From: Sugiyamaella lignohabitans
Taxonomy: Eukaryota > Ascomycota > Dipodascomycetes > Dipodascales > Trichomonascaceae
Length of the DNA: 64,000 nucleotides
NCBI RefSeq assembly: GCF_001640025.1
Contig: NC_031674.1
Coordinates: 3,472,001-3,536,000, forward strand
Reading direction: 5' to 3'
Shown here: positions 10,231 through 20,654 of the stretch, piece by piece
Layout: the number at the start of each line of letters is the position of its first letter
How positions within the stretch are numbered: the stretch's first letter is position 1
The notes under the pieces: model-generated
What the model saw: the letters and a program-made list of their open reading frames with translations, nothing else
Told to the model about the DNA's origin: nothing
The model's database searches: none
Translations under genes and position numbers: made by a program

Positions 10231-10833
10231 ATGTCTAGCGGCCGACCAGTTACTTTGATCCTTGCCGCGGCAGTGCCGTCGCTGGCTATTGGTAGGGGCG
10301 GGACTTTGCCGTGGAGGCTAGCCAAGGAAATGAAGTATTTTCGACAGGTGACGACCAATGGCATTGTCATCATGGGCCGCAAGACCTGGGAGTCGATTCC
10401 TGCCAAGTTCCGACCGCTGGCCGACAGGACCAATGTCGTTATTACTCGTTCTCCAGAGAACCTTCAGCTGCCAGATTCGGTGCTTGTCGCGTCGTCGCTG
10501 GAAGATGCTCAATCGAAAGTCGCTCATCTCGATGGCAGGTTATTCGTTATTGGAGGTGCTCAGTTGTACAAATCGGCTCTGCAGTTGCCGAGTACTAAAC
10601 ATGTCCTTCTTACAGAGATTTCTCATGAATTCCCGGACTGCGACGCCTTTTTTGACTACTTTCCATGGTATTCTGCTGAGACTGCTACTCCAGAAGGCGC
10701 TGAATGGACTCGTCGCTCGTTCGACCAGCTCAAGGAGTTCCTTGGTGACCAGATCCAGGATTTCACAGGTGACGATGGTAGTGTCGAGGAAAAGGGCATC
10801 CCGTACACATTCACGCTGTGGAGTAGAGACTAG
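10231..10833 (+). CDS. DFR1: Dihydrofolate reductase
   Basis: 200 aa starting MSSGRPVTLILAAAV at the first ATG of the frame. Family landmarks: the active-site stretch IGRGGTLPWRLAKEMKYF, the NADPH-binding GRKTWESIP, RPLADRTNVVITR, the glycine pair in FVIGGAQLY, and the C-terminal YTFTLWSRD. It reduces dihydrofolate to tetrahydrofolate with NADPH for thymidylate and purine synthesis. The length is normal for a fungal monofunctional enzyme. A 23-bp tandem repeat begins 31 bp past the stop. Confidence 0.96.
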   Translation: MSSGRPVTLILAAAVPSLAIGRGGTLPWRLAKEMKYFRQVTTNGIVIMGRKTWESIPAKFRPLADRTNVVITRSPENLQLPDSVLVASSLEDAQSKVAHLDGRLFVIGGAQLYKSALQLPSTKHVLLTEISHEFPDCDAFFDYFPWYSAETATPEGAEWTRRSFDQLKEFLGDQIQDFTGDDGSVEEKGIPYTFTLWSRD

Positions 10834-10864
10834 TCTGTATATATTGAGGTGTTATTTGTTCATA

Positions 10865-10970
10865 GGTGCTCTCGTTGAGGTGCTCTGGGTGCTCTCATTG
10901 AGGTGCTCTAGGTGATCTCGTTGAGGTGCTCTGGGTGCTCTCGTTGAGGTGCTCTAGGTGACCTCGTTGA
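10865..10970 (+). repeat. Minisatellite, 23-bp unit, about 4.6 copies
   Basis: The unit has the form GGTGCTCTCGTTGA plus GGTGCTCTG, repeated with few changes over 106 bp. It lies in the 3' region of DFR1, between it and the convergent PPS1. Confidence 0.88.
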
Positions 10971-11245
10971 TTACCCGATAATGAGTCGTCGGGTGTATAC
11001 GTTTCAGAATCTGTCTGTCTACTGGAAACATGTACAGGCCAGTCTCAAGTCAGAGCCCGAGCTGACACTTTCGTGATTCAATTCATATGTATGCATTAAA
11101 AACAATAAATACGACATGATACAAGCCTAAACCCACAAAACAAGCAACTAACAAAACAAAATACAGAAAAAATTATTAGAAAAAAGTAGCAAAAAACGTA
11201 ATGGTTCATCATTCGTTCACATTTATCATCACATCACAAAAATCA

Positions 11246-14200
11246 TCAGGAAATATACACCTTGTTGATGATTGAAATCTCTCTACACAGAATATGCCAG
11301 TCAACTTCTCGCAGCCAGCCCTCGCCGTTCTGCCGGTTCATCTCTTCCCATTTAACCAACTCGTACATAAATCGAAGGTTGGGTTGAATAATCACGTTCA
11401 ATCGTCGAACTCGTACAAACAAATATGCTCTTGGTAATCCCACACTGAGTCGTTTCATAACTTCTGCAATACACACGGTAGCTGATCTGGATACTCCTAC
11501 TCTACAATGCACTAAAGTCGGCTCGCCAGCTTTGTATCCCTCATCTATAAACTGCAAACAAGCTGCCAATGAGTTTGTTAATGCGTCTACACCATCGTCC
11601 TGGATGTTGTCCATGTACATGACCTTTGAAAGCCCTTCAGATGGCTTGTCATATATAAACCCGCTAGACTCGGACGTTCGCGGCATTTCATTTTCATAGC
11701 ACATCCAAGTCAGTGACTCTCCTACACTGAGAATTCGTTTAATTCCTAGTTGAACAAGCATCTCGGGGTTCTCCGCATGGTGTAATGATCCTAGGTACAT
11801 GTGAGGCAAAATCTTCGATGGCAAGCTTCCATCGAGCTTCACAAACCATGCGGGCATTTCATTCGATATTTGCAGGCTATTACCAATGGATGGTTGTTTA
11901 TATACCGCTCCATTGTTGTTGTAATACCTACTAGTGGGGATGGCTGGTGAGTATTCTAAGAGAACTCTTTCTAATGCCATGATCACCAGTACGTCGACAG
12001 TGAAACAGAAAAATGGTCGACTGTATTTCACGTGTAGATCAATCCATGCCTGTGATGAGCTTACCCCTGTAGCGTAGATAGTATATGCCAATGCCAATAG
12101 ACTTGTTTCCGTATAGCCGTCGTTGCAGTAAATTAGTACACCAGCTTGTCCATCGCGATGAGGGACTTTCGACCGTAAATACATCAACTTGCAAAGACTG
12201 ACAATGGCGAAAAACACATCGTCGTTACATTCAGATAGAGGAATTGATCCAGATGAAGGAAACTGGATAGACAGAGGAGTCAAGCTGGTAGTTGGTCGGG
12301 TCTTATTCTCGGTATATGCAATAATCGTCTCGGCTTCTTTAATATACTGATCAATCACTTGGAACGGTGGGAGTTGTGGCCCTTCAAAACATTCAATAAA
12401 TGTAGCCCAGTTTCTGGTGCGAATCGATTCGTCAATCACACTAGTCTCAATGGGAGATTGGCACATGTCAATGTATGTCTCGAAATCAACAGTATTTCCG
12501 AGCCACACTCCTCCCGACAGATTGGTATTTGTTACGTCACAAGCTATTGGTGAAGCACTTGACATCATCGACATCTCGACTCTCTCATGAAACAAAAAGT
12601 TGGAATCCCAGTTCTTCAGTCTGACTTCTTCTTCATCCACTACTAATAGCTGAGGGGGTATCGACACTGTGTGAGGGGCAATTTTCAACATTTCGTCGAC
12701 AGTGGCATCACACACAAATGTCTTGTACATGCTGATATGAGGATTGGACTGGTGAAAGTCTCGTTGAGCTTGGTTGACGAGCAACGCTAGTTTTCTAGCG
12801 TACCCACGGTCTTTGGGATCTGGTGCATAAATACAGATGTTGGATAGAGTGGCCCATTTGGCGACTTGGATTTGAAAGTTTCGCAGTGAAATGCCTTCAG
12901 GAGGGTCGAGACAGAGAAATTTGCCAATATAAGGACAGTAGTTGTCGGGCGAGTCTGTATCTGACTCGTCTACCATGACAAAATCAGCATCAGCTGAATT
13001 GTCAGAGGAGTCTTTGACAGTAGTAGTATCGCCGTTGAAACTCTGTTTTCTCATTTGTTTGGCATAGTTCACAGCGTCTTTAGCTGCATTGGTCACTTCT
13101 ACAGGCACAGCCACTGGGGTCGAACTAGCAGCATCTGCATCGACAATATCCATTTCTCCGGCAGAGTTCAGAGTCTCTTCAGATACAATTGCTGAAGCGG
13201 TTGTTGAGGTATCACCCGAAGCTGTCGTAGAAGCTATTACTGTCGCAGTTGCGCTGGCAGTTGCCGTTGCATTTGTGCTCTCACTCTCACTCACACTCGC
13301 ACATGCCGTTGCAGTAGCACTCTCAGTGGCACTGGCAGTCGCAGTCGCAGTCGCATTCACAGTCGCAGCAGGAACTGTACCCAATCTCCACTCATCCAGC
13401 TCGTCTTCGCCAAGACCATCTCTTCGTGCAAGAATCTCGTCAATACCAACTGTACCCACTAATGTACCGTAATAGTTGTTCTCATCGCCAACTTTAACAA
13501 TCATCAGTCCATGAACATCATTCGGAGTCAAAAAAATCGACGAGTCGTCTAACAAGTCCTCATTAACCCGAGACAGATCGAAATAAACTCCCGAACTATC
13601 CCGATACCTCTTCAACGGATCGAGAAACGCTCGCTGGCATAGGTTCTTAGGATGCAGTCCGTGCATCCAGGGAAACACAGAATCCACTTCCGGCAGATGT
13701 TTCGAGTAATGGTCGTCTATCGCTGACGCCAGCGTTCGTGCCGAGATCAATGGAATTCTACTTGTGGCTGATTCACACGCCGTTTGTGCGGTATTAAGAG
13801 GATTCTCGAGAGGAGCCAGTGGTGGTGGTGGAGTATGTGATTCAGACTGTGGAGGAGATTGTGACGGAGATATTGATTTGCCAGATGTTACAGTCGAAGG
13901 TGCTGTAGAAATGTCTAACGACTGGTCTTCAATATGCTCTGCCGTCTCTTTAGTCGGTGACATGGGCGGAGTAGCCGGTGTGCTCTTAGCAGGAGGAATC
14001 ACTAACGGGTCAATGCTTTTAAACCCATTGCCCGATGGCGGCGTTAGTAAATTGACGATATTATCAGTATGAGCAGTGGGAATGGGCGGTAACGGGATGT
14101 TCAAATGAGCAGTCGCTCCATTATCACGTATAATTGGATTCGAACTGGACCGCGTATGAGACTGTGAACGAGTACGAGAATGCGAACTGGCTCGTGAACT

Positions 14201-14671
14201 GGAACTCGATGGCGAGCTTGATGCAACATTAGACCCTGATCCGGACCCTGCTCCTGCTCCAGCCCCTCCTCCAGCTCCTCTTCCTGATCCCAATGCCGAA
14301 CCCGATACAGACGCAATCACCGCACCCGCACCCAGATCCGATTGGTATCTCATCTGCTTCGCAGGATTGATCCTCATGGCCTTGATATGTAGTTTGGGCT
14401 GGATATCCATATCTGGTTCATTGTCCCTCTGACCGCCTGCCGACCCCGGAACCGACGACCCCGACAAAGACGACGATCTCGTCACCGGTCCACTGGCAGC
14501 TGTAGCAGACCTCTTCGCACGCCGTGACTGCCGCAAATGTTTATTCAGTTTCAACGAGATCCCGCCTGCTGGAGCCGACGCCGGTGGACATATCTCACCA
14601 GCCGAGGCCAGTTCCTCCGGGTCCGAACCCGGCGTCGTTGCCGGTGCAACTGCCACTCCCATGAATGCCAT
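11246..14671 (-). CDS. PPS1: Dual-specificity protein phosphatase, Pps1-like
   Basis: 1141 aa, longer than S. cerevisiae Pps1 (807 aa) because of a low-complexity N-terminus (about 1-300, Ser/Gly/Pro rich) and an Ala/Thr/Ser array (around residues 420-520). The conserved N-terminal block VFPWMHGLHPKNLCQRAFLD matches the Pps1 family. The C-terminal phosphatase domain begins LPHMYLGSLHHAENPEML and has the CX5R loop VHCRVGVSRSATVCIAE. In this loop Cys and Arg form the active site; the general acid Asp probably lies in YMDNIQDDG. A second, degenerate phosphatase-like segment precedes it (GQAGVLIYCNDGYTETSLL), as in other Pps1 proteins. Known role: S-phase checkpoint-related dephosphorylation of Tyr/Ser/Thr. 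Confidence 0.9.
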   Translation of the reverse strand: MAFMGVAVAPATTPGSDPEELASAGEICPPASAPAGGISLKLNKHLRQSRRAKRSATAASGPVTRSSSLSGSSVPGSAGGQRDNEPDMDIQPKLHIKAMRINPAKQMRYQSDLGAGAVIASVSGSALGSGRGAGGGAGAGAGSGSGSNVASSSPSSSSSRASSHSRTRSQSHTRSSSNPIIRDNGATAHLNIPLPPIPTAHTDNIVNLLTPPSGNGFKSIDPLVIPPAKSTPATPPMSPTKETAEHIEDQSLDISTAPSTVTSGKSISPSQSPPQSESHTPPPPLAPLENPLNTAQTACESATSRIPLISARTLASAIDDHYSKHLPEVDSVFPWMHGLHPKNLCQRAFLDPLKRYRDSSGVYFDLSRVNEDLLDDSSIFLTPNDVHGLMIVKVGDENNYYGTLVGTVGIDEILARRDGLGEDELDEWRLGTVPAATVNATATATASATESATATACASVSESESTNATATASATATVIASTTASGDTSTTASAIVSEETLNSAGEMDIVDADAASSTPVAVPVEVTNAAKDAVNYAKQMRKQSFNGDTTTVKDSSDNSADADFVMVDESDTDSPDNYCPYIGKFLCLDPPEGISLRNFQIQVAKWATLSNICIYAPDPKDRGYARKLALLVNQAQRDFHQSNPHISMYKTFVCDATVDEMLKIAPHTVSIPPQLLVVDEEEVRLKNWDSNFLFHERVEMSMMSSASPIACDVTNTNLSGGVWLGNTVDFETYIDMCQSPIETSVIDESIRTRNWATFIECFEGPQLPPFQVIDQYIKEAETIIAYTENKTRPTTSLTPLSIQFPSSGSIPLSECNDDVFFAIVSLCKLMYLRSKVPHRDGQAGVLIYCNDGYTETSLLALAYTIYATGVSSSQAWIDLHVKYSRPFFCFTVDVLVIMALERVLLEYSPAIPTSRYYNNNGAVYKQPSIGNSLQISNEMPAWFVKLDGSLPSKILPHMYLGSLHHAENPEMLVQLGIKRILSVGESLTWMCYENEMPRTSESSGFIYDKPSEGLSKVMYMDNIQDDGVDALTNSLAACLQFIDEGYKAGEPTLVHCRVGVSRSATVCIAEVMKRLSVGLPRAYLFVRVRRLNVIIQPNLRFMYELVKWEEMNRQNGEGWLREVDWHILCREISIINKVYIS

Positions 14672-14751
14672 CTCTCTCTATACACGCTAAATTATGATGC
14701 TGGTGTCACTGTTTTCTTGGTTAGACCTGTTTCTTGCTGGGGAGGTGGGCC

Positions 14752-14812
14752 TGCCTCCGGCGGCTGGGGCTCCGCCCCAGACCCCATGGCTCCTCTCGCT
14801 TCGCTCGAGTCG
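14752..14812. repeat. GC palindromic element 3 (solo left arm B)
   Basis: Only the left arm is present, running from TGCCTCCGGCGG to the CTCGAGTCG end; no right arm follows within 1 kb. It lies about 80 bp upstream of the PPS1 start, so it is in the promoter or 5' leader. Confidence 0.92.
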
Positions 14813-15909
14813 TTACGTCGGGTTCCCTAACAAACGAGGTTTTTCTGACGGTCTGGGTTCCTGTTTAACATACCTTGATTGTCAAGTTTTGGTTGTTGGA
14901 TATTGGATATCGGAAATACGAGCCGGTTGTAACGTGCTTGATAAGGAAACAGCACAAAAAGAGCTCCTAGAACAGGCTCCTGGTCTTGTCACAACTCCTT
15001 TCCCCGATCTATTCCGGTCTATGGAGAAGAAAGGACGACTTAGAATCGGTACAAGATACGATTCAAGCGCAAATGGAACTCGAACTAAGTCAAAATCAGT
15101 GTGACTGGGGGGTTAGTGAATGCGATTGCTGTTGGTGATAAAGTCACCCGGGAAAAAAGTGCCGTTCGTTGTGGAAATGGTTCCGATGGTTGCTATTTGA
15201 GTGTCGAACGGTTCGGAATCGACGATTGAATGTGGTTTGGACTACAGTTGGGTCGAGAGGTGACTGCTGATGGACAGAGAAAAAAGCCCGTCGGTCGTAC
15301 CAGTCCTAGTGTAAAATGCGAAAAACTGTGAAGTAAAGCAGCAGAAGCAGCGGAGTACTCCAGCGGCACAGTTAAGACAGCATCGTTGCATATGCCGCAC
15401 GTCTGCTGCAACTTTTGCCTGCGTTTCGGCCACTGAACATGCGCTGATAAGCGCTTGCCCCGCCCCAGACCCCTCGCTGCTACTACCAGTCAGCCGGCCG
15501 ACTCCCCCTCGGCCGCGCCCTAACCCTGCACATCCTTACCCCAACCTGGGCGATGGCTTGCCCATCCGCTGCACTGATAGATCGGCCGGCGCCGATTGTT
15601 CCACACTCGTCCACAGCACCCCGGCTGCCCCTCCCCCTGAGACGGCTGCGACGCTGCCACGGCGGGGTCGCCAACCGAGTCATCCTCAGTCATCCTCAGT
15701 CATCCACTCTCCTCACCCCCCCTCTCTCCACCTCCTCCCCTTACTCTCTACAAACCACGAGCACATTCCACCGCCGAGCTCGGACCTGCCCGCCAACTCT
15801 CACCACTCAAAAAAAGGTTTCACATTCCGCTCCAAGCCAGTGGGCCCTCGCCCGCCTGAAACACATGTCTCAAGCACCATCCAATCCCAGCCCCCCGGCT
15901 CCCGACGCC

Positions 15910-15970
15910 CGACTCGAGCGCAGCGAGAGGAGCAGCGGGGTCTGGGGCGGAGCCCCAGCCGCCGGAGGCA
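15910..15970. repeat. GC palindromic element 4 (solo right arm B)
   Basis: Right arm only, followed 16 bp later by a diverged left arm, so the two arms face away from each other and not inward as in a normal element. Confidence 0.93.
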
Positions 15971-15986
15971 TACGGGGAGTGCCACA

Positions 15987-16039
15987 TGCCTCCGGCGGCC
16001 GGGCTCCGCCCGGACTGGGTTGCTCCCGCTTCGCGGGAG
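15987..16039. repeat. GC palindromic element 5 (diverged left arm, compensated hairpins)
   Basis: Variant left arm: hairpin 1 reads CCGGGCTCCGCCCGG and hairpin 2 reads CTCCCGCTTCGCGGGAG. Both differ from the consensus at paired positions so that base-pairing is kept. It lies 56 bp downstream of the SDR stop codon. Confidence 0.9.
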
Positions 16040-16095
16040 GCGTGGGAGGGTGTCAGAGGAGATACAGTTTATTCAGTTACGGAGAGAGTACAGAG

Positions 16096-17052
16096 TTAGT
16101 TGTTGGCGGCGAGCCAGGCTTGTGCGTAGATATCGACCTCGCTGAGCATCGACAGTTTGGTGGGACGCCAGCCGGTGAGGGCGGTCAAACGGCTACCGGA
16201 GCTGTTGAGCGTGGTGCCGAAGGCACGGGGGAAGAGCCCGTCTGGCCCGTCGGGGACGTGGTACTCGAGCTTGCCTTTGTAGCCAAGGGCTCGGGCCGCC
16301 AGTTGGTTGATGAGGGCCACAGGCTCGAAACTGGTGGACAGGTCGAAGACAGGGTACGTCTTAGACAGGATAGGCAGGTTCTCGACAGCGGCAACAAATC
16401 CAGTAGCTACGTCGTCCACGTGGATCAGAGATGCAATGGCTTCAGCATCAACGGGAATGGTCACAGAAGAGGCATTGCTGGAAAGTCCGGCGGCAATTGG
16501 ACCCCAGGGAAGTCCCCAGATGGGTGAGATGCCTCCGTAGACAAGAGCAGGACGAACCACAATCGAGTCGAACAGATCGGTTTTCGACAAAATGGTATCT
16601 TCGAGAGCAGGTCTCCAGGCAACCAACTCAGGAGGGTTGGTAGTGGCACGATCAGTACCAACTAACTCGAGATCACTGACGGGATCAACTGAACTTCCAT
16701 GAACCCACATACCACCACAGTAAATAAATCCAATCTTGTTGGAGGGACCATGCGAGAACTTCTTGTTTCTGGCTTCAGCAACTGGTGCTAGATCAGCCAA
16801 TAATTTCTGGGTGGTGGAAGGAGGGCCGGCAATGTCGATAATAACATCGATAGCGTGCTTTTCAATTTCCTTGGCATACGAATCAGATTCGTCGACAGAG
16901 CCTTCAATGGGAATGATTTCGTTTTGAGCAAGAGCCTTGGCTTTATCAGCAGTTCGTGCCAATCCGTAAACTCGGTGGTTGTTCTTTCTCAGAGCAGCAG
17001 CAGTGGCTCCTCCAATGTAGCCAGTAGCACCAATAATTAATACTTTAACCAT
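16096..17052 (-). CDS. NAD(P)-binding epimerase/dehydratase-like SDR protein
   Basis: 318 aa. The N-terminus VKVLIIGATGYIGGATA is the Rossmann motif GxxGxxG of extended/atypical short-chain dehydrogenases, followed by VYGLARTADKAKAL, the usual position of cofactor-selecting residues. IDIAGPP occupies the strand-4 position. A classical YxxxK is not obvious, though RPALVYGG and the HVDDVATGFVAAVE segment are typical of NAD-dependent epimerase/dehydratase and NmrA-like proteins. The substrate cannot be told from the sequence. The start is set by the Rossmann fold. Its promoter contains a degenerate AATTGAGTAA-like repeat. Confidence 0.88.
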   Translation of the reverse strand: MVKVLIIGATGYIGGATAAALRKNNHRVYGLARTADKAKALAQNEIIPIEGSVDESDSYAKEIEKHAIDVIIDIAGPPSTTQKLLADLAPVAEARNKKFSHGPSNKIGFIYCGGMWVHGSSVDPVSDLELVGTDRATTNPPELVAWRPALEDTILSKTDLFDSIVVRPALVYGGISPIWGLPWGPIAAGLSSNASSVTIPVDAEAIASLIHVDDVATGFVAAVENLPILSKTYPVFDLSTSFEPVALINQLAARALGYKGKLEYHVPDGPDGLFPRAFGTTLNSSGSRLTALTGWRPTKLSMLSEVDIYAQAWLAANN

Positions 17053-17084
17053 GACGAAATTTATTCAGTAATAGCACTTGTAAC

Positions 17085-17240
17085 GAGAATTGAGTAGCGA
17101 CAATTGAGTTATGGCAATTGAGTAATAATAATAATTGAGTAAAGAGAATTGAGTTATGACAATTCAGTGATGACACTCGAGTAATAGCACTTGTAATAAT
17201 ACTGAGTAATAACACTTGAATAATAGCAACTGAATAACGA
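17085..17240. repeat. Degenerate short tandem repeat (AATTGAGTAA-like words)
   Basis: About ten imperfect copies of a 15-20 bp unit built on gagtaat/aattgagt words, in the SDR promoter. Unit boundaries are blurred. Confidence 0.6.
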
Positions 17241-17645
17241 CAGCTAGTAATATTTCAGGCTGAATTGACTTGTATCAGATCAGATCGGGAGTAGAGAGAT
17301 GAGTGAGGTGAAAATAAACCTGATCAAGGCTCGGCTGGCCCCTATTTATACTTTCTGGATCTAGCCATTTCGCCACGGACCAGGTCTTTGTAACCAAACT
17401 GGCCGCTAACGTAATTCGCCATGACACACCAATCGACGCGGGGTTAATCCGTTGATTACTAGCTTAAATCACACTTAAACCGCGTCACCTGGGCTAAGTT
17501 TCAAGGTTATGATTAAACAACGGTCTTTTCGGAGTTAGCGCATGGAAGCTTACTCACCGCTGCAACGGTCCTAGTTTGAACGTTTCTAGGCAGGGATGCA
17601 TGTGTCGATCGGCACGTTGTGCATTAAGTCCGGTCCAGGGGGGAC

Positions 17646-17784
17646 TGCCTCCGGCGGCTGGGGCTCCGCCCCAGACCCCGCTGCTCCTCTCGCTGCGCTC
17701 GAGTCGTTATGTCCATGGACCAAGCCATCTCCTGCGAAGCAGGAGCAACCAGGGTCTGGGGCGGAGCCCCAGCCGCCGGAGGCA
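17646..17784. repeat. GC palindromic element 6 (left arm B, right arm A)
   Basis: Complete element with runs of G before and C after it, extending the terminal inverted repeat slightly. Confidence 0.95.
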
Positions 17785-18036
17785 CACCCCCCCGTCCGGC
17801 TATTAATAGTTGTAACTATCAAGATATTTTGTATATAGAACTGAAATTTGTTTTGTTTATTTTTGAGTCAAGTTAGTTAGTTAGTTAGTTAGTCAGAAGA
17901 GATAGAAGTGATATAAAGCATATGTGGCCCTTGATTAGTGATTTGCTTTGTGCCGTGGGTTTAAAAGCCTACACCGCGGAGTCGAGCGGACACCAACGGA
18001 CCAAGCGCGGACCATTCAAAACTGGCGGTCAAAAGG

Positions 18037-18363
18037 TTAGTTTACTAATGGGAGATGAACTCCGGTGGGTTTGGCAATAGGAGCATGACGAGCTCGTCGT
18101 TCGGCCCGGTAACTCTCCAGGAAAATCATGTCCCAAATGTTGACTCCTACCCACCAGTTTTGGTACATCAGACGGCAGTTGTGAAGTCGGCGGTGAACCC
18201 ATCGGCAGGTGTTGCTGATGACTGAGCCACCTGGCTCTCCGGGAGTGGCTGGTTCACTGGGTTCGGGAGTGGGGTTCTCGGGAGTGGGATTCTCAGGGGT
18301 AGGATTCTCAGGGGTAGGATTTTCAGGAGTGGGGTTATCTACTGGTGGGGGTTCATCAGACAT
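18037..18363 (-). CDS. Small proline/glutamate-repeat protein, unknown function
   Basis: 108 aa. The N-terminal third is five consecutive NPTPE pentapeptides after MSDEPPPVD, then a basic, Trp-rich C-terminal part (CRWVHRRLHNC, NWWVGVNIWDM, SYRAERRARH). I do not recognise the family. A TATA box (TATAAAAA on the minus strand, 18405-18398) lies 35 bp upstream of the ATG with a C-rich box next to it. That supports expression, but the gene is short and could be fortuitous. Confidence 0.45.
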   Translation of the reverse strand: MSDEPPPVDNPTPENPTPENPTPENPTPENPTPEPSEPATPGEPGGSVISNTCRWVHRRLHNCRLMYQNWWVGVNIWDMIFLESYRAERRARHAPIAKPTGVHLPLVN

Positions 18364-18397
18364 TGTCAGTGATACGATTGATTAGTTGCGGGGGGTG

Positions 18398-18405
18398 TTT
18401 TTATA
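18398..18405 (-). promoter_or_regulatory. TATA box of the small NPTPE ORF (putative)
   Basis: TATAAAAA on the minus strand, 35 bp before the ATG at 18363, next to a CCCCCCGC box. Confidence 0.35.
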
Positions 18406-19015
18406 AGGTTTTTTTTTTTTGTTGTGAGTCTTTTGTTTAGTGAGTTTGTGGTTTAGATGGCTCGTTAACTTGACTTTGACTAACTTGTCGACTTCGTGGC
18501 TTAATTTGGCAGTTGGCTTAGCAGACTGTAGACTTGCTTGAATCAGTGTCTTCGTGGACCAGTATCGTAGCTAGAGTAGGTTTGTCTGAACAACTGTTAG
18601 GTGTTAGTTCACTTTCGTTTCGCCTTTCTGGACTCAGCTGAGTATCCTCCCTCTTTTCTTCCTCTCGTGTGACCTCTCCTCTCCTCTCCTCTCTCTCATA
18701 CCTTCTAAACTCTTTATGTTCTAGTTATGTATCAGGATAGGTCCATATCAAACAACCTCCCCTACTTATACCCTTTGCTCAGGCATTATGGATCAGTCAA
18801 TGTTAATAAATTGATACTTAAATATTATGTAGTCATAAATAAAATAGGATAACAGATACAAACAGCATACACCACATAAGTCACATACATACCATACCCG
18901 TACACAGTAGAGGTAGACAGCAGACGGCAGACGGCAGACGACAGACAGAAGACAAGAGAAAAGAGACGATTCAGATACATCAATGTCAACCACTTCCTGG
19001 TTAAAAAACAGCGTA

Positions 19016-19071
19016 CTCACGCACTCACGCACTCACGCACTCACGTACTCACGTACTCACGTACTCACGTA
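19016..19071. repeat. 8-bp tandem repeat ACTCACG(C/T), about 7 copies
   Basis: Perfect 8-bp periodicity; early units end in C and later units in T. It lies immediately 3' of the CYC3 stop (19077), so it is probably transcribed in the 3' UTR. Confidence 0.85.
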
Positions 19072-19076
19072 AAACA

Positions 19077-20293
19077 CTACTTTTCCCAGCCCATGGCTTT
19101 GGCCAAAATACCATCAGTAACTTTGTCAAACCGGTCTACCGCACTAGAAACACTGTCTAAAGCCGGACGCACGTCAAGAATAAACGTCGGCATACCATCA
19201 TCAGTATCAGGACCGGCATAATAATCAATAACATACCGCACCTGCTGCCAATCCTGCTGCTGCTGGTCCTTGGTAGATGATGCTCGCAGAACCGTCCAAT
19301 CGTGGCGATCAAATGGAGGTTGTGTGCCATATTTAGCCGGGAACACTTTACCCAGCATCTGGAGCATCTGTGCACGAGGCGACATATCGTCAGGACGGCC
19401 TGTAAATTTCAGCAAACGAGGACTTACCGTCGACTTTTTTGTGTATGGTTCTTCCCATTTCAGAATCTCTTCCCAAGCCTCTTCATTGAGAAAGTTGTGA
19501 ACATCGACCATTGACTCGACTGCATCTTCAGGAATCTCCCCTCCTCCTTTACGAATCATGGCATTCAGCATCTGTTGAGGCGATGGATACTCCCATACAC
19601 CGTCGCCATTAGCAGTACCCTTTGGAATTGACGACATTGTCCTCTCAGTTGGCAACGCCAGTTTCTGACCTGGCGCTCGCTGCGACGACAAATCCGGCAT
19701 GTTATTCAACGGATTGATATCTGACGACCCTGTCGACACACCACCAATCGAACCAAACGGCCACCACCAGCTACCACCACTTGCACTGTTGGTGCTGGTG
19801 CTACTGGAACTGGCTGGAGCACCTGAACCAGAACCACCAGCGACTTTGGCGAACTTCGAATGGTCAACCGGACACTTTGCTTCCTCAGCATTCTTTTCAG
19901 TAAACTTTTTAGTGAACTTCGAATGGTCCACTGGACATTTAGCACCGTCTCCGCCCTCTGGCTTCGCAAACTGGCTCGTGAACTTGCCGTGGTCAACTGG
20001 GCACTTGGCCCCCTGGGACGTCTGTTAGGGTCTGTTTCGGGCACGGGACTGCCTCCGGCGGCTGGGGCTGTGCCCCAGACCCCGCTGCTCCTCTCGCTTC
20101 GCTCGAGTCGGGCGTTGGGGGTGTCGAGCTCGCGGCGGTGGCCGGCCGGTTGCCGGCTCTACCAGGGCCTATGGAGACCGATTTGCGAGTCTGGGAACGA
20201 AAAAGTGGCCGCAAAACAAAAGAAATTACTTACCTCTGGAACGGCAGCCACCGGCTGCACGCTAGCACTGGAATCAGCCCAAAACCAACCCAT
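19077..20293 (-). CDS. CYC3: Cytochrome c heme lyase (one intron containing a GC element)
   Basis: Exon 1 is 20293-20234 ([20 protein letters not shown], phase 0, donor GTAAGT) and exon 2 is 20012-19077, giving 331 aa. The acceptor is placed at CTAACAGACGTCCCAG; the AG directly after CTAAC would add three residues, but that position is skipped in other introns here. The MGWFWA start and three CPVDH(S/G)KF heme-binding CP motifs precede the lyase domain ([84 protein letters not shown]). It attaches heme to cytochrome c in the mitochondrial intermembrane space. The 221-nt intron holds a solo left arm of the GC family. Confidence 0.94.
20050..20110. repeat. GC palindromic element 7 (solo left arm B) inside the CYC3 intron
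   Basis: Left arm from TGCCTCCGGCGG to CTCGAGTCG, entirely within the CYC3 intron (20013-20233), 38 bp from the acceptor. Hairpin 1 loop is TGT in place of TCC. Confidence 0.93.
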
Positions 20294-20457
20294 GTTTGCA
20301 CTGGATGATAACGAAAAGTATCTGTATCGCTAGATCCGGATCTGCCAAAAAATATATATTGCATCAGACGCGGCGCTACACAGTTGCTTATCGCACAGCA
20401 TGCGGCTCCTTTTTCCTGCGGCGATGCTCAGGGTCCACGTCTCCAGGGTCGGGGGTC

Positions 20458-20613
20458 TGCCTCCGGCGGCTGGGGCTGCGCCCCAGACCCCCCGGCTCCT
20501 CTCGCTGCGCTCGAGTCGGTGCGTCGGAGAGCCCAGTGACCCGGGGACGGACCTAGTCTCCTGCGCAGCAGGAGCAACCAGGGTCTGGGGCGGAGCCCCA
20601 GCCGCCGGAGGCA
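20458..20613. repeat. GC palindromic element 8 (left arm B, right arm A)
   Basis: First of two tandem copies. It and its upstream flank (CAGGGTCCACG) are repeated about 198 bp downstream, so the copy arose with the next one by tandem duplication. Confidence 0.95.
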
Positions 20614-20654
20614 GGGTCCGGATTCAGGGTCCACGTTTTCGGAGTCGGGGGGTC

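Larger units (their letters stand above)
14672..16095. other. Intergenic upstream of PPS1, downstream of the SDR gene
   Basis: About 1.4 kb. It contains a solo left arm (14752-14812), a short remnant of the GCCCCAGACCCC block near 15460-15474, a C-rich stretch (15700-15900) and a right arm/left arm pair (15910-16039). No protein frame has recognisable features. Confidence 0.55.
17053..18036. other. Intergenic upstream of the SDR gene
   Basis: About 980 bp: a degenerate repeat of AATTGAGTAA-like words (17085-17240), a TATA-like ATTTATA near 17344, element 6 (17646-17784), and TTAG microsatellite sequence (17872-17893). No gene seen. Confidence 0.55.
18364..19076. other. Intergenic between the small ORF and CYC3
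   Basis: About 710 bp of AT-rich and pyrimidine-rich sequence: CTCCT repeats (18674-18698), CAGACGG words (18916-18950), and the 8-bp ACTCACG(C/T) array near 19015. No gene seen. Confidence 0.55.
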
